Assembly: GCF_900411395.1 (NCBI RefSeq)
Contig: NZ_OXCQ01000010.1
Coordinates: forward strand, 1-64,000
DNA length: 64,000 nucleotides
Direction of reading: 5' to 3'
Source of the DNA: Streptococcus sp. 596553
GTDB taxonomy: Bacteria; Bacillota; Bacilli; Lactobacillales; Streptococcaceae
Part shown: piece by piece, positions 37,593 through 48,648 of the stretch
Layout of the letters: every line of letters starts with the position of its first letter
How positions within the stretch are numbered: position 1 is the stretch's first letter
Made by a program: the position numbers and the translations under genes
Notes under the pieces: model-generated
Told to the model about the DNA's origin: nothing
Databases searched by the model: none
The model's input: only the letters and a program-made list of their open reading frames with translations

Positions 37593-38136
37593 TTATAACA
37601 AATTGAAACAAGAACAATACAAAAGAGCCTCGTAAAAGGTATTGCAAGTTGGTAATACCTTTTTGAGGTGCTTTTTGATATGAGCCCATGTCTTCTCCAT
37701 AGGATTGTACTCAGGTGAGTAGGGAGGAAGAGGTAAAAGTTTATGCCCAAACTCTTCACACAAGACTTCTATCTTAGCCATTCTATGGAATCTTACATTA
37801 TCCATAATAATAACTGATGGTTTGTTTAATGTTGGTAAGAGAAATTTCTGAAACCATGCTTCAAAAAAGTCGCTCGTCATCCTCTCTTCGTAGGTCATTG
37901 GAGCGATTAACTCACCATTTGTTAGCCCTGCAACCAAAGAAATCCTCTGATATCTTCTTCCAGATACTTTACCTCTTATTATCTGACCTTTTAAAGAGCG
38001 ACCATATTCTCGATAAAAATAAGTATCGAATCCTGTTTCATCAATATAAACAGGTGCTAATTGCTTTAAACTATTAAAATTCTTAAGAAATAAGGCTACT
38101 TTTTCTGGGCCCTGTTCATGGATAGTATAGTACTTT
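37593..38136 (-). pseudogene. IS630-type transposase, 5'-truncated
   Basis: An open frame of about 180 codons encodes the DDE catalytic part of an IS630-family transposase: 'YIDETGF' (first Asp), 'IIMDNVRFHR' (second Asp) and 'PPYSPEYNPMEKTWAHIK' (Glu). The N-terminal helix-turn-helix part is missing; homology stops near 38136 and the downstream sequence is unrelated. It matches the IS630-Spn1 type common in pneumococcus, from which RUP elements are thought to derive. Not functional. Confidence 0.88.
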
Positions 38137-39915
<1,779 letters not shown>

Positions 39916-39926
39916 GATTTATTTGC

Positions 39927-39961
39927 TTAATCCTCAATCACTACGATTGGGGATTTTTAGT
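39927..39961 (+). terminator. gdhA terminator
   Basis: AATCCTCAATC-ACTAC-GATTGGGGATT followed by TTTAG; one G.U pair. Confidence 0.85.
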
Positions 39962-40082
39962 TGAGTTAGACAGTTGGGAAATTCTAATTAAATTAAAACC
40001 AAACAACTTGATTACGAAATTCAAACCAATTTCTAACAGTGTTTTAGAAAACTTGATGGACTATTCCAGATTCAATCTATTG

Positions 40083-40236
40083 TATACTCTTCGAAAATCT
40101 CTTCAAACCACGTCAGCGTCGCCTTACCGTAGATATGGTCACTGACTTCGTCAGTTCTATCTGCAACCTCAAAACGGTGTTTTGAGCAGCCTGCGGCTAG
40201 CTTCCTAGTTTGCTCTTTGACTTTCATTGAGTATTA
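40083..40236 (+). repeat. BOX element, A-B-C type
   Basis: TATACTCTTCGAAAATCTCT begins boxA, with CGTCAGCGTCGCCTTACCGT as core; boxB contains ACTGACTTCGTCAGT; boxC ends TTTCATTGAGTATTA. It is the inverted twin of the element at 7283-7433. It marks the border between gdhA and the accessory island. Confidence 0.95.
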
Positions 40237-40243
40237 CTTACTC

Positions 40244-40271
40244 GCCCCCTTTTTTGCCCCTTCTTGAACAA
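40244..40271. other. Candidate attachment-site remnant, left
   Basis: GCCCCCTTTTTTGCCCCTTC followed by TTGAACA. On the minus strand it can be read as an integrase-like tail Val-Gln-Glu-Gly-Ala-Lys-Lys-Gly. A similar sequence is at 48872-48902. Confidence 0.45.
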
Positions 40272-40278
40272 AAAGAAA

Positions 40279-40306
40279 AACCGCTACTCCTAAGAATAGC
40301 GGTTTA
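40279..40306 (-). terminator. Terminator at the island edge
   Basis: AACCGCTA-CTCCTAAGAA-TAGCGGTT with an A-run on its left (T-run on the minus strand). Confidence 0.8.
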
Positions 40307-40315
40307 ATCATGTTT

Positions 40316-40423
40316 TTAAGCTACTAATGTAGTCGCTCTATTATTTAAATAAAATGAAGTGTTATGAATAACTTCAATATCTTTAAAGTTTTTTGTTAGA
40401 TTTATAATTTCAACTATAGCCAT
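40316..40423 (-). pseudogene. N-terminal remnant of an ABC transporter ATPase
   Basis: A 35-codon frame behind GAG encodes MAIVEIINLTKNFKDIEVIH and a few more residues, the typical first two strands of an ABC ATPase before Walker A; it then stops at TAA (40316-40318). The rest of the gene has been lost. Together with the adjacent genes it points to a former multi-gene ABC export or immunity locus. Confidence 0.7.
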
Positions 40424-40456
40424 CTCTACTCGTTAGTTTACAGCAAAAAATTATGC

Positions 40457-40627
40457 TTAATTATTATTGTTTTTGTAAACAATCAGCGAACCCAATACTA
40501 TTCCATTCAACAAGCCTAAAGAAATACCATATTCAACTGGAAAATCTAAAAAAATTGCAAACACTATTCCAATCATCACCCCTAGTGAGGCTGCTGTTGA
40601 AATTACATATTCATTTTCTTTCTTCAT
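40457..40627 (-). CDS. Small membrane protein, 56 residues
   Basis: Starts at ATG 40627 with GAGGTG ten bases upstream and ends in Asn-Asn-Asn-Asn-stop. The protein is MKKENEYVISTAASLGVMIG followed by a second hydrophobic stretch, so it has two short membrane helices. It lies between the two ABC remnants on the same strand. Similar small two-TM proteins occur in bacteriocin/immunity clusters, but no family is recognised. It is too short to stand out without its ribosome site. Confidence 0.65.
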   Translation of the reverse strand: MKKENEYVISTAASLGVMIGIVFAIFLDFPVEYGISLGLLNGIVLGSLIVYKNNNN

Positions 40628-40663
40628 TTTCTGTACACCTCATTTCCTTTTTGTATATAAGCT

Positions 40664-41419
40664 CTAGTCATCTCCACCAAGAGCCATTAAGTACTTATGA
40701 TTTCCTGACTCAACAATCTTACCACCTTTCATTACAAAAATAATATCCCGCATCCTTAATCGATAACAATCTGTGAACTACAATTATTTGAGTACAGCCC
40801 TGACTTTTTATATACTTTGTTATTCTTTCCTCATTAATAGTGTCTAATGCACTAGTTGCCTCATCTAAAATTACAATACTAGGATTATTTATTAATGCAC
40901 GTGCCAGTGCTATCCGTTGTCTTTGAATACCTGAAATATTTGAACCCATCTCTGAGATGATAGTATTAAATTTCATCGGCATAGCCATGATTTCATCATA
41001 GATTTGAACTGCTTTACAAACTTCCTCTATCTTTTGTGAAGTAACTTCGTGCTTTAAAGTTATATTATCAAGAATACTTCTGTTCAATAAAAATGAATCC
41101 TGTGGAACTACTCCTAAATTTTGACTTAATATTTTTTTATCTATTTGATTAATATTTACACCATCAAATAAAACTTTTCCTGTATCAATCTTATATAATC
41201 CTGATGGTATTTTTGATAACGTACTTTTTCCTGACCCCGGTTGACCGACTAGTGCAATTCTCTGTCCTGAATCAATAGTCAAATTTAAATTTTCTATTAC
41301 AGGAGCTGAGTCTTTGGAATAAGAGAAAGATAGGCCCTTAATATCTATTCTACTTCAAACGTTTCTAAACTATACTCCGGAAAATAATTTAACCAATAAT
41401 TAACCATACTATCTTTCAT
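40664..41419 (-). pseudogene. Peptide-exporter ABC ATPase domain, frameshifted
   Basis: The nucleotide-binding domain of a bacteriocin/lantibiotic-type ABC exporter: Walker A LVGQPGSGKST, signature ISGIQRQR (degenerate), Walker B IVILDEATSALD, H-loop VVHRL. One extra G near 40750 shifts the frame; the true tail 'FVMKGGKIVESGNHKYLMAL' continues in the next frame to a stop at 40664. Upstream, a missing base near 41350 separates it from a 24-codon ORF (41345-41419) that has a good GGAGG site. The membrane and peptidase domains are absent, so the gene is dead. Confidence 0.8.
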
Positions 41420-41439
41420 CGTATCCTCCAACCAGTACT

Positions 41440-41601
41440 AAGAGTCTGGGACAAAAGTCTAACCTTAAATATAAAAAGCTAACAAAACGAGTTATCTGAC
41501 ACTCAGAATTCTGTCTTATTCGCTTTTTTGTCTAATCTATCGATTTTTAAAATTTATAATCAAGAATTCCTAAAATCAAAATCTTTTTGTCCCAGACTCT
41601 T
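41440..41601. repeat. RUP-like inverted-repeat element
   Basis: About 162 bp bounded by AAGAGTCTGGGACAAAA and its near-exact complement TTTTGTCCCAGACTCTT. The inside has no gene. Form and ends suggest a non-autonomous IS630-related element of the RUP kind, although RUP proper is shorter (107 bp); I am not sure of the name. It separates the dead exporter from the divergent rgg gene. Confidence 0.65.
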
Positions 41602-41769
41602 AGGTGTACACCTAAACATTTTATCCACCGACAATAATAATATCCATTACCAACAATAAAATTGGGGAATTTTTTAAAATTTTCTTCATATTTAGACTTC
41701 CTTTCAGTTTTTATTTATTGTACAATAAATAAGAATCAATTACTTTTTTGTTGGGAAAACGGGAAAATT

Positions 41770-42621
41770 ATGAAATCAAAACTTGGTATCACACTCAGAA
41801 AAGTTCGTAAAGGAAAACAAATCAGTTTATGTTCTGTTGCTGACGAGCATCTTTCTAAATCTCAAATATCTCGATTCGAACGTGGAGAATCAGAAATCTC
41901 ATGTATTAGACTAATCAATATTTTAGACAAGTTGCACGTTACCCTAGATGAGTTTCTTATTTTACACGATGATGACTACACCAATAGTGAATCATTTGCT
42001 AACCTAGTTCAATATATTCGTAAACAATACTCATCACAAAGTATTGATAATATAGCGTGCCTACTATCTGACACTACAAATTACACTCTAGATCCTTTAG
42101 AGAAAACTATGGTAAAATCCATTCTGCACACAATGGATTCGAGGATCATTCCATCAGATGAAGAACTACTTCAACTGACAGACTATCTTTTTAAAGTCGA
42201 AAAATGGGGTTACTATGAGATTATTATATTTGGTAACTGTGCACGAACAATTAACTACAATTCCTACTTCTTATTGACAAAGGAATTGTTAAAGAATTAT
42301 ATCTACTCTTCTCTGAATAAAACCAATAAACGAATGGTCACTCAACTTGCTATAAATTGTTTAATTCTTAGTATAGATGAGGAAAAATTTTCTAATTGTT
42401 CCTATTTAATTAGTGAGATAAAAACATTATTAGATAATGAATTTAACTTCTATGAACAGACAGTTTTTCTCTATGCAACTGGATACTATGAATTTAAACG
42501 CCAATTAAGTAGTGGAATTGAAAAAATGAAACAGGCCATACAAGTTCTCGATATTTTAAGAGAAGACAAGTTAAGATTACACCATACTGATCATTTTAAT
42601 AAACTAGTAAATAAAAAATAA
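41770..42621 (+). CDS. Rgg/MutR-family transcriptional regulator
   Basis: A 283-residue regulator with an N-terminal XRE-type HTH (about residues 5-60, including '[20 protein letters not shown]') and a C-terminal helical TPR-like region that in Rgg proteins binds short peptide pheromones. The start at 41770 is chosen because the family begins '[18 protein letters not shown]'; an upstream frame is not typical. Divergent from the dead exporter, which it probably once controlled. No SHP-like hydrophobic pheromone ORF was found next to it. Confidence 0.88.
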   Translation: MKSKLGITLRKVRKGKQISLCSVADEHLSKSQISRFERGESEISCIRLINILDKLHVTLDEFLILHDDDYTNSESFANLVQYIRKQYSSQSIDNIACLLSDTTNYTLDPLEKTMVKSILHTMDSRIIPSDEELLQLTDYLFKVEKWGYYEIIIFGNCARTINYNSYFLLTKELLKNYIYSSLNKTNKRMVTQLAINCLILSIDEEKFSNCSYLISEIKTLLDNEFNFYEQTVFLYATGYYEFKRQLSSGIEKMKQAIQVLDILREDKLRLHHTDHFNKLVNKK

Positions 42622-42665
42622 ATGAAATTATTCTCTATATTTTAACGAATTAGTCGTAAATACTA

Positions 42666-43049
42666 TTATTCTAGTAAAGCATTCTCGTGAAATTTTAGGA
42701 CTGTAAATTTATTGGTATTAATAATTTTCACAAACGAATCCTGTCTTCTAGCTATCTCCTCATATTCATTAATTTCATTACCAAGTTCCTGTTGTAATTT
42801 TAAAATATCTGTATTGAGTCGATCTAACGTTATTGATTCCGTCATGTTCATTTGGGCAAAATCATACTTAGCTAATTTTCTAGTCTCATGATCTTCACTC
42901 TTCAAATTGATAAGGACTTCCACCATCTTGTTTAAGGTGGCGATTTTTTCTTGGGTTTCTTCTAGCTTCATATCAATCTCTGCAATTTCTAATACAAGCT
43001 CATCTTTGATTTCTTGGTATTGTTTGTTCGTGTTAGATAGTTCAATCAT
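42666..43049 (-). CDS. Coiled-coil protein of an ICE remnant
   Basis: A 127-residue helical protein with heptad repeats over almost its whole length and no membrane segment. It follows a Tn5252-type relaxase fragment, where accessory mobilisation proteins are usual, but I do not recognise a family. The start at 43049 has no good ribosome site, so it may be a shortened gene. Confidence 0.55.
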   Translation of the reverse strand: MIELSNTNKQYQEIKDELVLEIAEIDMKLEETQEKIATLNKMVEVLINLKSEDHETRKLAKYDFAQMNMTESITLDRLNTDILKLQQELGNEINEYEEIARRQDSFVKIINTNKFTVLKFHENALLE

Positions 43050-43130
43050 AAGATTAATTTCAGAAATCTTGTCTTAAAGACTTTTTAAAGTTGGTCGTCT
43101 ATATGGGAGTTTTTGGCTATCGTTGCTCAA

Positions 43131-43967
43131 TTATCTGATTAAAGTCCTACCCTTGATGAAACAATTATTATCCTTGTTTTCTTTATTATAGACAAAGTAA
43201 AAAGACGTTTCTCGAATGTAGACTTTATATTTTTTCTGATTGTCTTCCTCAAAAATATCTAGCTGGTAGTTAGGAATAAAGATGAGTCCACTCTGTTTAA
43301 TACCAAACGAAACCCGGATATAGATACCATCATCAACCAACTTCTCTATCTGATTATCCGTAAGTTCAATCTCAAACTCATGGATAGCATCTCGTTTTTC
43401 CTTGTATTTCTTGAAGGCTTCCTCGATTTCTTCAGCGGAGACTTTCTCCTTATGCTGCTCCTCTCGAAAAGTCTGAAAATCTTCCTGAAGATTTTCTAAT
43501 GCTTGAATATCTCTAACTTCTCTATCTTCAAAATAACGATTAAAAAATTGAACATCGTACAATTTCTTATCGCTAATTTTTTTATGATTCAGGCTTATCT
43601 TTTGATTATCTTCTTCCAGGATAAAAGTTACATTTTTTTGTTTTAAGTCAATGGTTAGATTCAATTCTTTTGCTTTTGTTATTAAATCTTCTAAAGAATT
43701 GACACGGTTCAACAAAAATTCTAAACGACTTTCAATCTCTTGTTTGGCAAAATGTATTCTAAAAAATTCTTCATCATATAAATCTCGTTTGCTGAGTTGG
43801 CGTCCTCGAATTGGTTTTATCATCGTTCTATCTGTCATCAAAAAACGGCTATGCTTTTGACTAAAATCAATCTGAACATACAACTGCTTTGCTTTCTCTA
43901 AAAAATCATCAAACGATTTAGATTGCTGCAACAAATATCCACAGAGGACTTGTACCTCAGATGTACA
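43131..43967 (-). pseudogene. Tn5252-type relaxase, C-terminal fragment
   Basis: The frame is open from a TAG at 43968-43970 to the stop at 43131. It encodes tandem ~110-residue modules ('FLEKAKQLYVQIDFSQKHSR', then 'LITKAKELNLTIDLKQKN') that I recall from the C-terminal half of Tn5252/ICE relaxases. The N-terminal HUH catalytic domain is absent and no ATG start precedes the homology, so it cannot nick DNA. The break lies directly beside the terminator of the PHP-ATPase gene. Confidence 0.75.
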
Positions 43968-43989
43968 CTATGCCTGTCGGACAAAGAAA

Positions 43990-44021
43990 AAAGTAGGCTA
44001 AATTTCTAACCTACTTTTTCT
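43990..44021 (-). terminator. Terminator of the pezA-pezT-PHP operon
   Basis: AGTAGGTTAGA/..TAGCCTACT stem (AAAGTAGG/CCTACTTT) with T-run on the minus strand, a few bases after the 44026 stop. Confidence 0.85.
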
Positions 44022-44025
44022 GACT

Positions 44026-46524
44026 CTACTCTGATAAAGCCGTCTCATATATAGACATTTTATGCTTGAAGGAATCTTTTCCTCCCTCTAATTGATTGAT
44101 GATATGATTTTTTATATATTTTTCACTAACATATCCCTGTGATTCAATCCATCCGTTAACTCCATCTGACTCCATAATAACAACTTGATCTGTCATAGAA
44201 TTTGTTACAATTGTAGCATTATGTGTTGCTAAAATAATTTGACGTTGAGCTTTCACATCTCTAAACTGCTGAACTAAATGCCTGTAAATATAACGATTGT
44301 CTAGATTGTCTTCAGGCTGATCAATAATCAATGGTCTGAAGTCTTTAGAATAATCACTATATGCTAATAAAAAATCAAGCATGGCTACAACTTTTTGTCC
44401 CAAACTTAATACACCAACTTCTTTATAGACAATATCAAGTTGGTGCGAAGATTCTTTCGAGTTAATATTAAACTCCAAAAATAACCTTTCATTAGCTACA
44501 TGCTCTTTTAAAACTCTTTTAAACTCATTTAATAAACTACTATTTTCAATTAAAGAGTAGATACTCTTTTTTAAATGCGTAATGTTGTATTCATTAATTT
44601 CAGATTTATCTCTCCAATTATTTTCTTGTTTTGCAAAATTATCTTCAGAGATACTTTTTAAAAGCATAAAATACTTATTAGGGATATTTTGTCTTACAAT
44701 GACTTTAACAAATTCTTTCAATCCTAATTCCCGATAGATAAGATATAAAACGTCTGCTACATCTTGCATACTAATTCTATAATTATCAAACGAAGAACGA
44801 TTATTCTTGAAAAGATAATTTTCGAAATGCGGTTCTTCCCATCTATCAATTTGCTCATAACAAATTCTTAACTTACCAATCTGAGTTTCATTAAAATCCT
44901 CAATAATTTCGAGTATTAATTGCTTCCGCTGTTTTAAATATTCATCAAGTTCCTTTAATTTTGCTTCAAACGATTCGAGTGTCTGAGTTCTTAGCCCATA
45001 GTCTGGTCTCGGTAATTTTTTATTTTTAATCATTAAATTAGAAATAAATTCTGTAATTTTTTCACCGTCAGCTGTTTTAACTAACTCATTAACAGAATAT
45101 CTCCTATCAAACATTTTCTCTAAAATTCTAGTTTTATCAACTAATTTAAAATGGTTACCTTCAACTTTATAAACTTTTGTGTACTGAGACCGTGTCCATT
45201 CTTTAATAGAGTCAGAATTAAATATATAAGAATAGCCAAACCTATTCTCTCGATTTTGCCCATAATATTGTAAAATATTATCCTTATTTTCTTGTTTGAC
45301 ATCTGGCAAACTAACTTCAATAATATATTCAGTTTCTTCTAAAACATAGAGTACAAAAGCATTTGCATGGTTACATAGAAATTCCAATTTGCTTTGCTTA
45401 TCACAATCTTGAGAAAGTACAAATTGTAACATATCAATTAATGTGCTTTTACCTGTACCTCTCCCTCCAATTAAACAATTCATAGATGGTGAAAATGTTA
45501 AAAAGAAGTCTTTATCTTTTTTTAACTTATCACCTGCAAGAAAACTTCTATTTTCCCCACGATTTTCTATATATAATCCTTTTATATAGGACTTTTGTTT
45601 AAAGCTTGGCTCACATAAACTAACTGATACATTATAATCAAACAATGCTTCTTGAAACATCTTGAAAGAAATTTTTCCACCTTTCAACCACAGATTGTTC
45701 TTCCCGAGTGAATCAATTTCGTGAGAATCATTATCTAATAGAAAATTGGGCTCACAATTAAAATCTGTTAATAGTTTTTTTCTAGAACCTTCAACAGAAT
45801 TTATATTTTTAACACCAATAAATCGTGTGTTTTCTTTAGAAAAAATTTTTCGTTTATATGCACCTGATAAGTGAGAACCTTTTTTCAAAATGTTATAACT
45901 ATTGAAATGAGCAATATAATTAACTATTTTTTGATTATTGAAATCTTTCATGATAGTCAGTGAATGTTGATAACTTCCATCTTTCTCACTTATAATATTT
46001 TCACTTAACCATTGATTAACCCATGACTCTTGTTCATAATCATATATACATACAATATGCAATTTATCTGCTGCACTAATTTCTACTCCATGTAAAATAT
46101 GAGGATGTATATCATAAATCGGATAATTTTTCATTATGATTGAGACTGCCATTTGTAACTTTTTAATACCTTTGGTAGTATTATGATCAGTTACTACAAC
46201 TATTTCTATTCCATTTTTTATGATTGCCTCTGCTAACATAAGAAAACTAATATATTCTTTTGAACTAGAAAAAACAACCTTATCAAAATTACTAAAAAAA
46301 ATTGTCTTATCAACTTTTATTTTCTTATTTTCAAAAAATATATCATATAGTTCATCTTCAGTAATTTTTCTATATTTCGTTGCAGTCCAATTAGAAAATA
46401 GCTTGTAATCATAAGAAGCAGGTGTATGCAAATGAATTAAAGTCTTGTGAAAGCTACCGAATTTCTCTTTGGAATTTGTTAGTTCTTGATAAACAAACTT
46501 TATCTTGTTATTAAATCCTCTCAC
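44026..46524 (-). CDS. PHP-domain/ABC-ATPase fusion, candidate defence protein
   Basis: An 832-residue protein. Residues 1-300 form a PHP phosphoesterase-like domain: HLHT at 31-34, VTDHN at 111-115, HGVE at 145-148, AHFN at 205-208 and a DSH at 266-268 supply the metal ligands. Residues 310-832 form an SMC/RecF-like ATPase: Walker [10 protein letters not shown] (353-361), a long helical insertion, signature LSLGQK (706-711), Walker [11 protein letters not shown] (731-740) and ATHNA (766-770). Such PHP-AAA (TrlF-like) proteins occur in defence islands. The GTG start follows AGGAGAG, 27 bp after pezT, so all three genes form one operon. Substrate unknown. Confidence 0.85.
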
Positions 46525-46551
46525 TTCTACTCTCCTAAAAATATCAATTGT

Positions 46552-47313
46552 TTATTTTTCAAGTAATTCATTAAGTCTCTTTTCCCCCACCTTCAACATC
46601 TCTTTCTCTACCTTGCTCCATTTTCCGAAGAGGCATTCTTGTAGCACTTCTGCTGCTGAAGTTGTATTTTCTTTTGAATCATATACACAACTTCTATCTC
46701 GTTGATAAATTTGAATGCTTTCAAAGATAGCCAGTTCTTCCAATTGTCGTGTATTATCAACTAGATGATTTACAATGAAATCATGATGTTCTTTTGGAGT
46801 TGCGCGTGCTTGATTTGGATTGATAGCGTATAGTTCTTCGTATCGGATAAGAGTACTTAGATAGGACAGCTCAGGCTTTGTCGCAATCAAGGCTAATTGT
46901 ACTTCATATCCCTTATTTTTCAAGAGTTGTGCTGTTTTCTTTGGAACATCAACTGTTCGTAAAGTTCCCTCAATCAAAAGATTGTATCCCAAATGACTTA
47001 ATTCGGTTACTAAAGACTCTACCATTTTCCCTGCAAAATCCTTGGTGTATTCAACGCTATCTTTGCCATATTCTTGCTGCAGTTCTAAATAGTGTGGATG
47101 CTGAGAACGAAAACTATCGCCATCTATGATAACAATATTTCCTTGAAATTCTTTCTGTTTAATACGATGAATTGTAGTCTTGCCAGCACCACTTTGCCCT
47201 CCAAGCAAAATCGCTATAGGTTGCTTACTGAACTTTTTTCCTCTTGTCAGAGAACGAAGATTCCGTGCCAAAGCATGTTTGAATTCACTATCGGTATAAT
47301 CTTGGATTTCCAT
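46552..47313 (-). CDS. pezT: PezT zeta toxin
   Basis: A 253-residue zeta-type kinase that phosphorylates UDP-N-acetylglucosamine and so blocks wall synthesis. Walker A GGQSGAGKTT is at residues 38-47; the catalytic Asp and UNAG-binding segments 'IDGDSFRSQHPHY' and 'IEGTLRT' follow. The length equals that of pneumococcal PezT. Its start overlaps the pezA stop by one base, typical of the pair. No frameshift or lost motif is visible, so the toxin should be active. Confidence 0.96.
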   Translation of the reverse strand: MEIQDYTDSEFKHALARNLRSLTRGKKFSKQPIAILLGGQSGAGKTTIHRIKQKEFQGNIVIIDGDSFRSQHPHYLELQQEYGKDSVEYTKDFAGKMVESLVTELSHLGYNLLIEGTLRTVDVPKKTAQLLKNKGYEVQLALIATKPELSYLSTLIRYEELYAINPNQARATPKEHHDFIVNHLVDNTRQLEELAIFESIQIYQRDRSCVYDSKENTTSAAEVLQECLFGKWSKVEKEMLKVGEKRLNELLEK

Positions 47314-47789
47314 TAGGCTACCATCCGTTTTTCAGATATCTCTAACATACGTTCAATTCCATCCAAATAACCGATATATCTCTCTATTTCATCAAAAGTT
47401 TCTACTAAATAGATATTCGTATGAATCAAGTCAGATAGATCATCACTCATTAAAATCCAAGGATTAGATTCATCATCAATGCTAATTCCCTGACTATCTT
47501 GATAACGATAGAGTCGAGATAATAGATTAGCACCTCGTTCTTTCACAATTTCAATTTTTAAAGTCAATTCATAATCTTCAACAGGATTGAGCATTTTGTC
47601 TTCTCCTACGATATCAACATAAGATACATTAAACTTCTGACAAATGATATCTATTAGTTCCGTAGAGACTGGACTAGTTCCATTTTCATAACGACTCAAG
47701 CTATTGCGAGAAATTCCTATAATTTGGGCAAATTCGGGTTGTGTTAAGTCATGTGTTTTACGTAAGGATTTTATGTTCTTTCCAATCAT
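47313..47789 (-). CDS. pezA: PezA antitoxin
   Basis: A 158-residue epsilon/PezA antitoxin with an N-terminal XRE HTH (about residues 1-65; 'FAQIIGISRNSLSRYENG') that represses the operon, and a C-terminal helical domain that blocks the PezT ATP site. ATG 47789 follows AGGAG; a longer frame to 47846 runs into the promoter and is rejected. Length matches the known PezA. Confidence 0.95.
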   Translation of the reverse strand: MIGKNIKSLRKTHDLTQPEFAQIIGISRNSLSRYENGTSPVSTELIDIICQKFNVSYVDIVGEDKMLNPVEDYELTLKIEIVKERGANLLSRLYRYQDSQGISIDDESNPWILMSDDLSDLIHTNIYLVETFDEIERYIGYLDGIERMLEISEKRMVA

Positions 47790-47836
47790 GGCAAACTCCT
47801 TTATTTTTATAAATCCATTATAGCATAAAAAAGCAA

Positions 47837-47858
47837 AACGCACCAAAAATGGTGCGTT
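47837..47858 (-). promoter_or_regulatory. PezA operator palindrome
   Basis: AACGCACCA-TTTT-TGGTGCGTT (minus strand), a perfect 9-bp inverted repeat that overlaps the -35 zone of the promoter whose -10 is TATAAT at about 47823-47818. PezA is known to repress its own operon through a palindrome of this kind. Confidence 0.75.
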
Positions 47859-47893
47859 ATTTCTTGTTTTTCTAGCCTAAACTTTACTTCTAT

Positions 47894-47934
47894 AAAAGCC
47901 ACCTTAAAGAGTAATTCCTTTTTCGGTGGCTTTT
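47894..47934. terminator. Terminator upstream of pezA
   Basis: AAAAGCCACC/GGTGGCTTTT stem with a 21-nt loop; ends the 47942-48169 gene on the minus strand. Confidence 0.8.
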
Positions 47935-47941
47935 CAAAATA

Positions 47942-48169
47942 CTATACATTAAAATACTCTTGTTTAATTTTTGTAAGCAAATTGTTAGCAACAGAAGTTA
48001 CACCAACATGCATCCGTTCAGGATCAGAATAATCTAGATTACGAGCATAGACTTCTGTAACAGTCTGAGCAATACGCTCATCCAATTTATAATTGGAGGC
48101 TTTTAATAGTGCTTGAAATAATTCTGAACTATATAGTTTAATATTATTTTCCAATGATACTACTGCCAT
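47942..48169 (-). CDS. Small hypothetical protein of the ICE remnant
   Basis: A 75-residue soluble helical protein ('ALLKASNYKLDERIAQTVTE', 'VTSVANNLLTKIKQEY'). GGAGAGGAG stands upstream of the ATG. I do not recognise the family; comparable small genes lie between a UmuC-like polymerase gene and pezA in Tn5252-type elements, from memory. It has its own terminator, so it is expressed apart from pezAT. Confidence 0.65.
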   Translation of the reverse strand: MAVVSLENNIKLYSSELFQALLKASNYKLDERIAQTVTEVYARNLDYSDPERMHVGVTSVANNLLTKIKQEYFNV

Positions 48170-48252
48170 TTTTGTAACTCCTCTCCTGTTTTTGATTGAT
48201 AAACCTTCTCTATTTTCATTATATCACAAAAAGATTGGTTGTGAATGGATAA

Positions 48253-48543
48253 TTATTTAAAAGAATAGGGGTTTCTAAACTCAGCAAGCATTTCTTCTTT
48301 TGTAATTTCATTCTGACGAAAACGAGCTAAAGCTTGGGGTGGATTGTCATCAGTCTGAACACCATAGATAAAACCAAATTGGTGTTGTAATTCATCTGGA
48401 TTTCCCCGATTTTGAAAGACAAATTCCGCAAAATCTAAATCTGACTCTGATTTTTTATGTTTTGCAAAATAGTGACAACGATAGTCAGGGGTCTTAAAAA
48501 TTTCTACAAAATTTGAAATACGAAATTCTACTATAATTCGAAT
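48253..48543 (-). pseudogene. Decayed gene of the ICE remnant
   Basis: A 97-codon open frame bounded by TAG at 48544-48546 and TAA at 48253, without a start codon before residue 90. The translation is well composed and globular ('YRCHYFAKHKKSESDLDFAE', 'FRQNEITKEEMLAEF'), so it is a real coding remnant whose 5' end is gone. Function unknown. Confidence 0.55.
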
Positions 48544-48610
48544 CTATACATAGCTTACTTCTGGTCATTTAAAACGAACCCTGTTCTCCAAAATAATTTT
48601 ATTAAAAAGA

Positions 48611-48648
48611 AAAACCCTGCCAAATTAATTTTTGGTAGGGTTTTTGGT
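48611..48648. terminator. Terminator at the island end
   Basis: AAAACCCTGCCAAA/TTTGGTAGGGTTTT stem followed by T-rich sequence. Confidence 0.85.

Noticed and set aside
37593..37937. Intact 114-residue transposase gene with a TTG start
   Set aside because: The TTG is an internal Leu codon; transposase homology continues upstream to about 38136 without a start, so it is a truncated pseudogene.
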